DNA of 8,314 nt, taken from Actinomycetota bacterium. Its GTDB lineage: Bacteria; Actinomycetota; Acidimicrobiia; Acidimicrobiales; Ilumatobacteraceae. Below the pieces are notes generated by a model. That model worked only from the letters and a program-made list of their open reading frames with translations. It searched no databases and was not told the origin of the DNA. Each line of letters begins with the position of its first letter. The stretch's first letter is position 1. The stretch is from positions 1-8,314 of the forward strand of contig RGGX01000052.1 in assembly GCA_010024485.1 (NCBI GenBank). The letters run 5' to 3'. Positions 1 through 6,371 of the stretch are shown here, piece by piece. A program made the position numbers and the translations under genes.

Positions 1-1
1 C

Positions 2-1195
2 CGACGACTCACCGTCACCGGATCCACCGAGGTCCCCGCCGACTCCACCCCGAGCGGCCCGGCCGCGACCCGGGGCCACACCGTGGTCGATGGCGCCGTC
101 ATCGCGTGGGTGTCGAACGCCGATGGACCTCCGAGCGGTTTCGACATCGCGGGGGCACACACCGACTCCCCCGGCCTCCGGGTGCGTCCTCGACCCGATC
201 TGACGAGCGACGGCTGGCATCTCCTCGGGGTCGAGGTGTACGGCGGCATCCTGAACAACTCCTGGCTCGACCGCGACCTCGGTATCGCGGGTCGGATCGT
301 CGACCGCGAGGGCCGATCCACCCTGGTGGACATCCGAGAACCGATCGCCCGCGTACCCCAACTCGCGGTCCATCTCGACCGCGGCGTCAACGACGGTCTC
401 GTCCTCGACCGCGAGCGCCATCTCCGACCGGTGTGGGCGAGCGACGACGACGCGGCCGGTTTCGCGGCCTGGTTGGCGGAGCGGACCGGCGTCAAGCCCG
501 AGTGGTGGGAGTTGTGTCTCGTCGACGTCCAACCGGCATCGGTGATCGGCGCCGATGGGTCCCTGCTCGCCTCGGGCCGCCTCGACAACCTGCTCTCCTG
601 CTGGGCGCTCACCGACGCGCTCGCCGAGGCGACGCCGGCTCCGGGACGGATCGCGGTCATGGTCCTGAACGACCACGAGGAGGTCGGTTCCGCCAGCGCG
701 ACCGGAGCCGCCGGCCCACTGCTCGAGCGCGCGCTCACCCGCCTCACCGCTGCCCATGCGACGGGCGACACCAACGTGCCGACCGCCCTGGCCGACGCGC
801 TCGCCGGGTCGATGTGCGTCTCCGCCGACAACGCGCACGCCCTGCACCCGAACTACCCCGACCGCCACGAGCGTTCCCACGCCCCGCTCGTCAACCGGGG
901 GCCGGCCGTGAAGGTCAATGTGAACCAGCGCTACGCCACCACCGCCACCTCGGCGCGACGTTTCACCACCGCCTGCGAGGCCGCCGGGGTGCCGTGGCAG
1001 GTGTTCAGCTCCCGCAACGACGTGCCGTGCGGTTCCACCATCGGCCCGATCACCGCGACGCGACTCGGCGTCGACACCGTCGACGTCGGCGTTCCCCAGT
1101 TGTCGATGCACTCGGCGCGGGAACTGTGCGGGGTTGACGACCCCGTCTACCTGCGCGCCGCGATGGCCGCCTACTGGTCCGGTTCCGGCACCTGA
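2..1195 (+). CDS. apeB: M18 family metallo-aminopeptidase, 5'-partial
   Basis: This is a cytosolic dinuclear-zinc exopeptidase of the M18 family (aspartyl aminopeptidase type), which removes N-terminal residues from peptides. The frame is open from base 2 with no in-frame ATG/GTG before the GTG at 83. That GTG lies inside the conserved strand (VVDGAVIAW) preceding the first metal motif, so the true start is off the left edge, probably a few dozen residues upstream. All M18 landmarks are visible: AHTDSP (metal His, 158-160), GVEVYGG, NSWLDRDL, SGRLDNL (metal Asp, 584-586), NDHEEVGS (catalytic and metal Glu pair, 677-682), SADNAHA (metal Asp, 827-829), HPNYPDRHE, VNVNQRYAT, and QLSMHSARE (metal His, 1109-1111). 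Nothing indicates damage. Its last 25 bases overlap the convergent plsC gene. The family is certain. The substrate preference (acidic or broad) cannot be read from the sequence. Confidence 0.95.
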   Translation, partial: RRLTVTGSTEVPADSTPSGPAATRGHTVVDGAVIAWVSNADGPPSGFDIAGAHTDSPGLRVRPRPDLTSDGWHLLGVEVYGGILNNSWLDRDLGIAGRIVDREGRSTLVDIREPIARVPQLAVHLDRGVNDGLVLDRERHLRPVWASDDDAAGFAAWLAERTGVKPEWWELCLVDVQPASVIGADGSLLASGRLDNLLSCWALTDALAEATPAPGRIAVMVLNDHEEVGSASATGAAGPLLERALTRLTAAHATGDTNVPTALADALAGSMCVSADNAHALHPNYPDRHERSHAPLVNRGPAVKVNVNQRYATTATSARRFTTACEAAGVPWQVFSSRNDVPCGSTIGPITATRLGVDTVDVGVPQLSMHSARELCGVDDPVYLRAAMAAYWSGSGT

Positions 1196-1896
1196 CCGTC
1201 GACCTCATACGACCAGCCGACCCTCGTCATCGCGAGGTCGAACAGGCGCTGGAGTTCAGCGTGCAGCAATGCAGACTGCTGCGCGAGGACGGGTCGCGGC
1301 ACCCGTGAGCCCTCCGGCAGATCCCCCGCCTCCGGCACGATCGGCGCGCCGATCACCACGTGCACCTTCTTCGGGAAGATGAACCGCGCCCCCTTCGGCA
1401 TGACCCTCTCCGAACCAGCGATACCCACCGGCACGATCGGAACCCGAGCCTTGAGCGCCACGTAGACCGCGCCATCGAACAACGGTTGGATCACCGGACC
1501 CTCTTTGCGCTCCCCCTCGGGGAACAGCACCATCGGCTCACCGCTCTCGAGCAGTTCGACCGATCGGCGGAGCGCCTCACGGTCAGCCGTCCCCCGGGTC
1601 ACCGGGATCGCGCCGAGCGCCGAGAGCACCCATCCGACCCATCGCACCTTCCACATCGAGTCCTTCCCCATGAACCGCAGACGGCGGGTGGTCAGGCAGC
1701 CCGCGATCGGGGTGTCGACATACGAGCGGTGCACCGGGGCGAGTACGAAGGGACCCGTCGCCGGGATGTGCTCGCGTCCGACAATCGTCATCCGGGTGTA
1801 CGAACGGGTGATGACCGCCACGAGGAAACGGGCGAATCGGTAGAAGGCCAATGAGGCCCGGGATGAGCCCACCACGAACGAGTCGGGACGGCTCAC
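1171..1896 (-). CDS. plsC: 1-acyl-sn-glycerol-3-phosphate acyltransferase (PlsC/LPLAT family)
   Basis: This 241-residue membrane-associated acyltransferase is predicted to transfer a fatty acyl group to lysophosphatidic acid, making phosphatidic acid for phospholipid synthesis. A hydrophobic stretch at residues 14-29 is the likely membrane contact. The catalytic HX4D motif is HRSYVD (His56, Asp61). GAIPVTRG (95-102), FPEGER (125-130, acceptor phosphate binding) and PIVPVGIAG (153-161) give the remaining LPLAT blocks in order. Length is normal for the family. The GTG at 1896 is chosen because it overlaps the cmk stop as GTGA and has GGAGG 6 nt upstream. It is the last gene of a guaB1-cmk-plsC operon, and its 3' end overlaps the aminopeptidase gene by 25 bp. 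Family assignment is secure. Some LPLAT paralogues acylate other lysolipids, so the exact acceptor is inferred from family and the cmk neighbour. Confidence 0.93.
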   Translation of the reverse strand: MSRPDSFVVGSSRASLAFYRFARFLVAVITRSYTRMTIVGREHIPATGPFVLAPVHRSYVDTPIAGCLTTRRLRFMGKDSMWKVRWVGWVLSALGAIPVTRGTADREALRRSVELLESGEPMVLFPEGERKEGPVIQPLFDGAVYVALKARVPIVPVGIAGSERVMPKGARFIFPKKVHVVIGAPIVPEAGDLPEGSRVPRPVLAQQSALLHAELQRLFDLAMTRVGWSYEVDGQVPEPDQ

Positions 1897-2552
1897 CGAC
1901 CGCCTCCGACCGAGCGCGCCTCCACCTCGGCGACCACCGCGGCCACGACCTCGTCGATCGAGAGGCCCGAGGTGTCGAGGGTGACGGCGGCGGGGTCGAC
2001 CGCGAGCGGACTCGTCTCCCGGGTCGAGTCGAGCCGGTCCCGTTCGATGATCGAGGCCTCCATCTCGTCGACGTCGCCGCCCGCCTCGGCCACCCGGCGT
2101 TCAGCCCGAACCCTCGGCGAGGCGGTCACGAACAACTTCAGATCGGCGTCGGGGAAGACCACGGTCCCGATGTCACGGCCCTCGACCACACCACCGCCTC
2201 GGGTCACCACCCAGGAGCGCTGCGCGTCGACCAGCAGCGAGCGAACCGCGGGGTTGGCGGCCACGGAACTGACCGCGGACGTCACCTCGCGACCCCGGAT
2301 CTCGCGGGTGGCGTCCACCCCGTCCACCATGACCCGCTCCTCGCCGACCGTCATCTCGACCGTCTGAGCGACCCCGAGGACAGCTTCCTCGTCGCGAGGA
2401 TCCACGCCGCGGCGCAGCACCGCGAAGGTCACCGCCCGGTACATCGCCCCGGTGTCGAGGTAGCCGACCCCCAGCCGATCGGCGACCGCCCTGCCGACCG
2501 TCGACTTGCCGGCGCCCGCCGGCCCATCGATGGCGATGACCGGGCCGGTCAC
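1893..2552 (-). CDS. cmk: (d)CMP kinase (cytidylate kinase)
   Basis: Cytosolic kinase of 219 residues that transfers phosphate from ATP to CMP or dCMP, giving CDP/dCDP for RNA, DNA and lipid precursors. Visible features are the P-loop GPAGAGKST (10-18), LDTGAMYRA (32-40, monophosphate-binding region), EGRDIGT (124-130), and the lid-type RDRLDSTRETSPL block (171-183) with the arginines and aspartate expected for CMP binding. The open frame continues upstream to 2660, but that part is arginine-rich, lies wholly within guaB1 and precedes the first beta strand. I therefore start at the GTG at 2552, which forms a GTGA overlap with the guaB1 stop and has AGGGGA 7 nt upstream. Length is close to the roughly 220-230 residues usual for Cmk. 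It is the middle gene of the operon. Confidence 0.96.
   Translation of the reverse strand: MTGPVIAIDGPAGAGKSTVGRAVADRLGVGYLDTGAMYRAVTFAVLRRGVDPRDEEAVLGVAQTVEMTVGEERVMVDGVDATREIRGREVTSAVSSVAANPAVRSLLVDAQRSWVVTRGGGVVEGRDIGTVVFPDADLKLFVTASPRVRAERRVAEAGGDVDEMEASIIERDRLDSTRETSPLAVDPAAVTLDTSGLSIDEVVAAVVAEVEARSVGGGR
1903..1907 (-). promoter_or_regulatory. Shine-Dalgarno site for plsC, inside the end of cmk
   Basis: On the minus strand GGAGG lies 6 nt before the GTG at 1896. It sits within the last codons of cmk and supports the overlapping GTGA start. Terminating and re-initiating ribosomes could therefore couple the two genes. Confidence 0.75.
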
Positions 2553-3985
2553 CAGCTGGTCCCCTGCGGTCGACCCTCCTCGTAGCCGGCGTGGCTCTGC
2601 ACCCCGACCACGGCCCGATCCCGGAACTCGGCGATATCGGAGGCCCCGGCGTAGGTGCACGACGACCGGACCCCGGCGACGATCTGATCGATGATGTCCT
2701 CGACGCCCGGGCGCGCCGGGTCGAGGTACATCCGCGAGGTGCTGATGCCCTCCTCGAACAACTCCTTGCGGGCCCGCTCCATGTCGGCCTCATCGCGGCT
2801 CCGATGCTTGACCGCGCGGTTCGAGGCCATACCGAACGACTCCTTGTAGAGCTGTCCGTCGGTGTCGCGCATCGTGTCGGCAGCCGACTCGTAGGTCCCG
2901 GCGAACCAGGAACCGAACATGACGTTGGCAGCCCCACCGGCCAGAGCCAGAGCCACATCACGCGGGAACCGGACACCGCCGTCCGCCCAGATGTGCGCGC
3001 CGAGCCGCTCGGCCTCCTCGGAGCACTCCAGGACCGCTGAGAACTGCGGACGCCCGACTCCGGTCATCATGCGGGTGGTGCACATGGCCCCCGGGCCGAC
3101 GCCGACCTTCACGATGTCGGCTCCGGCCTCCACGAGGTGACGGGTGCCCTCGGCGGTGACCACGTTGCCGGCGACGATCCTCGCCTCCGGCACGGCCCCT
3201 CGGACCTGTTCGACCACCGAGATCATCTGCGACTGGTGACCGTGCGCGGTGTCGACGACGATGACGTCGACACCCAGGGCGACGAGCTCGCGGGCCCTAC
3301 CGACCGGATCGGCGTTCATGCCGATCGCGACCGAGGTGAGCAACCGGCCGTCCGGGTCGAGCGCCGGACGGTAGATCGTGGACCGCAACGCGCCCCGGCG
3401 GGTCATGACGCCGAGGAGACGCCCGTCGCCGCCGATCACCGGAGCCACCGAGAGACGATGCTCACCGAGGACGTCGAAGGCCTCCTCCGGGGTCACCTCG
3501 GCCGACAGGGTGACCAGATCGGTGGTCATCACATGACGCATCTGGGTGAACCGGTCGAACCCGGCCGAATCCTGTTCGGTGAACACACCCACCGGTCGCT
3601 CGTCCGCGTCGACCACCACGATCGCTCCGTGAGCGCGTTTGTGGATGAGGCTGAGTGCCTCGCCGATGGTGTCATGCTCCCCGAGGGTGATCGGGGTCTC
3701 GAACACGGGGTGGCGTGCCTTCACCCAGGCGACGACGTCGGCGATGACCTCCGTCGGAATGTCCTGTGGGAGCACCGTCAGTCCACCACGCCGGGCGACC
3801 ACCTCGGCCATACGACGTCCGGCGACCGCAGTCATGTTGGAGACCACCACCGGAATCGTCGTACCGATCCCGTCGGGGGTCGAGAGGTCGACCCCGAGCC
3901 GGGAACCCACCGAGGACAGGCTCGGCACCATGAAGACGTCGTTGTAGGTGAGATCGTGCCCCGGGTGGGGGTGCAGCATCCGCAT
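2549..3985 (-). CDS. guaB1: GuaB1-type GMP reductase with CBS domains (IMP dehydrogenase-related)
   Basis: A 478-residue TIM-barrel enzyme of the IMP dehydrogenase/GMP reductase family with a CBS pair inserted in the barrel (about residues 95-140 and 150-205). Barrel landmarks are DVFMVPSLSS (16-25), VDTAHGH (244-250), VAGNVVT (271-277), the catalytic loop around Cys302 (GVGPGAMCTTR) and the phosphate-binding ADGGVRFPRDVALAL (334-348). GPG just before the catalytic Cys-Thr-Thr-Arg, followed by TGVGRPQFSA, and a C-terminus reading SSCTYAGAS are closer to GMP reductases than to IMP dehydrogenases. The mycobacterial GuaB1 is established as a GMP reductase carrying CBS domains. The likely reaction is therefore NADPH-dependent deamination of GMP to IMP, with nucleotides sensed by the CBS pair. 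The ATG at 3985 has GAGGAG 5 nt upstream, and a second ATG two codons in is less well spaced. First gene of the guaB1-cmk-plsC operon. IMP dehydrogenase activity is the less likely alternative. Confidence 0.93.
   Translation of the reverse strand: MRMLHPHPGHDLTYNDVFMVPSLSSVGSRLGVDLSTPDGIGTTIPVVVSNMTAVAGRRMAEVVARRGGLTVLPQDIPTEVIADVVAWVKARHPVFETPITLGEHDTIGEALSLIHKRAHGAIVVVDADERPVGVFTEQDSAGFDRFTQMRHVMTTDLVTLSAEVTPEEAFDVLGEHRLSVAPVIGGDGRLLGVMTRRGALRSTIYRPALDPDGRLLTSVAIGMNADPVGRARELVALGVDVIVVDTAHGHQSQMISVVEQVRGAVPEARIVAGNVVTAEGTRHLVEAGADIVKVGVGPGAMCTTRMMTGVGRPQFSAVLECSEEAERLGAHIWADGGVRFPRDVALALAGGAANVMFGSWFAGTYESAADTMRDTDGQLYKESFGMASNRAVKHRSRDEADMERARKELFEEGISTSRMYLDPARPGVEDIIDQIVAGVRSSCTYAGASDIAEFRDRAVVGVQSHAGYEEGRPQGTSW
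2560..2565 (-). promoter_or_regulatory. Shine-Dalgarno site deciding the cmk start
   Basis: AGGGGA on the minus strand, 7 nt before the GTG at 2552. It supports this start over the longer open frame reaching 2660 and lies within the final codons of guaB1. Confidence 0.65.
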
Positions 3986-3990
3986 CAGTT

Positions 3991-3996
3991 CTCCTC
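3991..3996 (-). promoter_or_regulatory. Shine-Dalgarno site of guaB1
   Basis: GAGGAG on the minus strand, 5 nt before the ATG at 3985. The next in-frame ATG (3979) would be 11 nt away, so the first ATG is preferred. Confidence 0.7.
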
Positions 3997-4029
3997 GGCG
4001 AACGGGGTCTTCCGCCCACCGATGACGGG

Positions 4030-4035
4030 AGGCTA
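4030..4035 (-). promoter_or_regulatory. Possible -10 element for the guaB1-cmk-plsC operon
   Basis: TAGCCT on the minus strand would place a start near 4023 and a leader of roughly 38 nt before guaB1. It is the same hexamer as the -10 proposed for the lipoprotein gene at 7943-7948. I see no good -35 at 16-18 nt, so this is weak. The 104-bp spacer (3986-4089) between the divergent guaB1 and hydrolase genes must hold both promoters. It also contains a short inverted repeat, CGCCG-GAG-CGGCG, at 4056-4068. Confidence 0.25.
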
Positions 4036-4076
4036 ACGCCTCGGCGCGCCCCGACCGCCGGAGCGGCGCGACGGTC

Positions 4077-4082
4077 TACGCT
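4077..4082 (+). promoter_or_regulatory. Possible -10 element giving a leaderless hydrolase mRNA
   Basis: TACGCT ends 7 nt before the A of the ATG at 4090, so a transcript would start at or next to the start codon. The sequence just before this ATG has no purine-rich Shine-Dalgarno site, which agrees with leaderless translation, common in actinobacteria. There is no clear -35 element. Confidence 0.3.
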
Positions 4083-4089
4083 TCGGCCG

Positions 4090-4803
4090 ATGAGTGAGGC
4101 CGCGCAGGACACCGACGACCCGACCCCGGTGATGTGCGTCCACGGCTGGGGAGGGTCATTCACCGACACCTGGGAACGGAACGGGTTCACCGCCCTGCTC
4201 GCCGATGCGGGTCGGGAGGTGATCGGTGTCGACCTTCTCGGCCACGGACAAGCACCCAAGCCCCACGAACCCGAGGCCTACGCCGACCTGACGACCCGGG
4301 TCGTGTCGTCGCTCCCCGACTCGCCGGTCGACGCGATCGGATTCTCCATGGGTGCGCTCACCCTCCTACGCACCGCGGTGGAGCATCCCGGCGCGTTCCG
4401 TCGCCTCGTCCTCGCCGGCATCGGCCGCAACGTCTTCGAGTTCGACGAGGACCGCTCGGCGGCGATCGCTCGGGCGGTGTCGGGCGACATCGACGACGAG
4501 GACAACCTCTCCCGGCTGTTCGCGCAGTACGCCGCTCGACCGGGCAACGATCCGACCGCCCTCGCCGCCGTGCTCCGCCAACCCCAGCGGGTTCGACTCG
4601 ACGAGGCCGCGCTCGCCTCGGTCAGTTGCCCGACCCTCGTCATCGTCGGTGACCGCGACTTCGTCCACCCCGCCGACCGACTCGTCGAAGCGATCCCCGA
4701 CTGCCGATCCGTCGAGTTGCGCAACGTCGATCACTTCGCGACCCCCGACGACTTCGGATTCGTCGACGCGGCCCTCGAGTTCATCGGCGCGATCCCGACC
4801 TGA
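4090..4803 (+). CDS. Alpha/beta-fold hydrolase, substrate unknown
   Basis: A 237-residue cytosolic serine hydrolase of the alpha/beta-hydrolase superfamily. The oxyanion-hole motif is VHGWGG (17-22), and VDLLGHG (47-53) follows as usual. The nucleophile elbow is GFSMG with Ser86. The acid is probably Asp190 in GDRDFVHP (187-194) and the base is His215 in NVDHFATP. The region between the nucleophile and the acid, about residues 112-170, would form a small cap. No signal peptide is visible. The set of catalytic residues is complete, so it should be active as an esterase, lipase-like or C-C bond hydrolase, but nothing fixes the substrate. It is the first gene of a likely two-gene unit with sua5, whose start lies 10-40 nt after this stop. 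It diverges from guaB1. Confidence 0.88.
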   Translation: MSEAAQDTDDPTPVMCVHGWGGSFTDTWERNGFTALLADAGREVIGVDLLGHGQAPKPHEPEAYADLTTRVVSSLPDSPVDAIGFSMGALTLLRTAVEHPGAFRRLVLAGIGRNVFEFDEDRSAAIARAVSGDIDDEDNLSRLFAQYAARPGNDPTALAAVLRQPQRVRLDEAALASVSCPTLVIVGDRDFVHPADRLVEAIPDCRSVELRNVDHFATPDDFGFVDAALEFIGAIPT

Positions 4804-4830
4804 GACCGCGACCGTGGACCGACGCGAACC

Positions 4831-4836
4831 AGGGGA
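4831..4836 (+). promoter_or_regulatory. Shine-Dalgarno site favouring the sua5 start at 4844
   Basis: AGGGGA lies 7 nt before the GTG at 4844. The alternative in-frame GTG at 4814 has no such site but is only 10 nt after the hydrolase stop, so re-initiation there remains possible. Confidence 0.5.
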
Positions 4837-4843
4837 CCTCCCC

Positions 4844-5791
4844 GTGCTCACCGATGCCGCCGAGGCCGCCCGCCGCCTGGCGGACGGCGGTCTGGTCGCC
4901 ATCCCGACCGAGACCGTCTACGGGTTGGCCGCTGATGCCACCGATCCGGTCGCGGTCGCCCGGGTCTACGACGTGAAGGGACGCCCGACCGACCACCCCC
5001 TCATCGTCCATGTCGCCGACATCGAGACCGCCCGTCGCTGCTGCGTCCTCGACTCGCGAGCAGAGGCGCTGTCGATGCTGTGGCCGGGCCCGCTGACCAT
5101 GATCCTTCCCCGAACCGAACTCGTACCGGCCGCGGTGACCGGTGGACTCGAGTCGGTGGCGGTTCGAATCCCCGACCATCCACTGACGCTCGAGATGCTC
5201 CGCCACCTCGGGGGGCCGGTGGCGGCGCCGTCGGCCAACCGCTTCGGACGGGTGAGTCCGACCACCGCGGACCACGTGGTCGCCGACATCGGCACCCTCC
5301 TCGACCCGGTCCGGGACGCGGTGCTGGACGGCGGCCCGTGCCTGGTCGGGATCGAGAGCACCATCGTCGACCTCACCGTCCAACCCGCGCAGATCCTGCG
5401 GCCCGGCGCGGTGTCCGGCCAGCTCCTCGATCGTCTGCTGCTACCGGTGTCCGGCTCGCCGACCGCCGCGGCCAGCGGCCCGTCCCGCGCGAGCGGGATG
5501 CTCGCCTCGCACTACGCCCCGGCGCGGCCGGTGCAACTCGTGGAGCGGGAGGAACGCGACACCATCGGCAACGACCACACCGCCGTCATCGACCGATCGG
5601 ACGATCCAGTGGAGGCGGCCCGTCACCTCTACGACGACCTTCGGCGCGCCGACAGCCAACCGGCGTCAGGAGCCACCACGATCACCGTCGTGCTCCCCGC
5701 CGACGACGGAGGGATCGGCACCGCCGTCCGGGACCGCCTCAGGAAGGCCGCGGCGCCGCGGGACCACCATCGGACCAGTCGAGACGGTTGA
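4844..5791 (+). CDS. sua5: L-threonylcarbamoyladenylate synthase, Sua5 type
   Basis: Makes threonylcarbamoyl-AMP from threonine, bicarbonate and ATP, the first step of the t6A modification at position 37 of ANN-decoding tRNAs. The catalytic YrdC-like domain shows PTETVYGL (21-28), KGRPTDHPL (45-53), LWPGPLTMIL (79-88), VAVRIPDHP (105-113), PSANRFGRVSPT (129-140), and GIEST (169-173) followed by ILRPGAVS (184-191). The linker GMLASHYAP (218-226) and the C-terminal SUA5 domain (about 227-300, ending DRLRKAA) make this the two-domain Sua5 form rather than short TsaC. At 315 residues it is in the usual range. The start could instead be GTG 4814 (10 residues longer). The open frame further upstream overlaps the hydrolase and is not coding. 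The last 53 bp overlap the convergent J-domain gene. The tail after RLRKAA reads PRDHHRTSRDG and looks unconserved. Confidence 0.94.
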   Translation: MLTDAAEAARRLADGGLVAIPTETVYGLAADATDPVAVARVYDVKGRPTDHPLIVHVADIETARRCCVLDSRAEALSMLWPGPLTMILPRTELVPAAVTGGLESVAVRIPDHPLTLEMLRHLGGPVAAPSANRFGRVSPTTADHVVADIGTLLDPVRDAVLDGGPCLVGIESTIVDLTVQPAQILRPGAVSGQLLDRLLLPVSGSPTAAASGPSRASGMLASHYAPARPVQLVEREERDTIGNDHTAVIDRSDDPVEAARHLYDDLRRADSQPASGATTITVVLPADDGGIGTAVRDRLRKAAAPRDHHRTSRDG

Positions 5792-6353
5792 GCCCATCGA
5801 TCCAGGCGTCGCGGATCTCCATCAGCGACGGCACGGGACCGGCCCCGGCATCACCATCGACGGCCAACGACACGGTGGTCGAGCCGGCATCGGGCGTCAA
5901 CTCGAGACGGCACCAGATGCCGTACCCGTCGCCGTCACCCCGCAGCAGTGTCTCCAACAGGTAGGGCGGATCGTCATCCACGACCTCGCCGAGTTCGGCA
6001 GCCACCAGCAACAGACCCTCGAACGCCTCCACCGGCAGGACATCGACGGTGAACGAGGGCCGGTCGACACCGGTCGGCTCCCTCTCATGGGTCGACGTCT
6101 CCGGTCTACGCCCCGCATCGGGGCGTCCGACCCGTTCGCCCCGAAGCGAACCGGCGGAACCGGCCCGCTCAGCGAGGATCCGGAGGGCGGCATCGGCCGC
6201 CGCGTTGACCTCGACCATCCGACCGGCGTCTCCACCCCGGTCCGGGTGCGCGGTGGTGGCCAGACGGCGCCGCGCGCGCTGGACCGCCTCGGCATCACAG
6301 CCCTCGGGGTCGAGCCCGAGCACCGAGAAGCAGTCGATGTCGCTACCGCTCAC
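5739..6353 (-). CDS. J-domain protein with uncharacterised C-terminal domain
   Basis: A 204-residue cytosolic protein. Residues 7-62 form an N-terminal J domain (CFSVLGLDPEGCD, a basic helix with RARRRLATTA, then HPDRGGD with the HPD triad at 36-38), which in known families stimulates the ATPase of an Hsp70. After the HPD only a short helix follows (NAAADAALRILAERAG), then a charged, likely disordered linker (about 65-98). A C-terminal globular region (99-192) follows and includes VDVLPVEAFEGLLLVAAELGE, DDDPPYLLETLL, WCRLEL and RDAWIDGLNRLDW. There is no glycine/phenylalanine region or zinc-finger CxxCxGxG repeat, so it is not a canonical DnaJ. I do not recognise the C-terminal fold. The GTG start at 6353 lies 18 nt after the xylB stop, with only a weak GGGG (6362-6365) before it, suggesting co-transcription with xylB. 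Its 3' end overlaps sua5 by 53 bp. Confidence 0.85.
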   Translation of the reverse strand: MSGSDIDCFSVLGLDPEGCDAEAVQRARRRLATTAHPDRGGDAGRMVEVNAAADAALRILAERAGSAGSLRGERVGRPDAGRRPETSTHEREPTGVDRPSFTVDVLPVEAFEGLLLVAAELGEVVDDDPPYLLETLLRGDGDGYGIWCRLELTPDAGSTTVSLAVDGDAGAGPVPSLMEIRDAWIDGLNRLDWSDGGPAAPRPS

Positions 6354-6371
6354 GATGTGTACCCCGACCGT

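Noticed and set aside
106..1137. Long open frame (343 residues) overlapping the aminopeptidase
   Set aside because: Arginine/proline-rich +2 frame typical of high-GC shadow reading, with no recognisable domain. The overlapping frame has complete M18 motifs.
2553..2660. Upstream extension of the cmk frame to 2660
   Set aside because: It is an arginine-rich out-of-frame reading of guaB1 that precedes the first strand of the kinase. The GTGA overlap and Shine-Dalgarno site support GTG 2552.
3137..4036. 299-residue plus-strand open frame opposite guaB1
   Set aside because: His/Asp/Arg-rich antisense shadow of guaB1, whose motifs are intact on the minus strand.
4056..4068. CGCCG-GAG-CGGCG inverted repeat as an operator or terminator
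   Set aside because: The arms are only 5 bp and purely G/C, expected often by chance in DNA this GC-rich. No T-run follows.
4352..4843. Upstream extension of the sua5 frame into the hydrolase gene
   Set aside because: The translation is Ser/Pro/Arg-rich shadow sequence of the hydrolase, and the YrdC domain starts only after 4844.
5080..5964. 294-residue plus-strand open frame across the sua5/J-gene junction
   Set aside because: Arginine/glycine-rich composition without domains, in a different frame from the clear sua5 gene.
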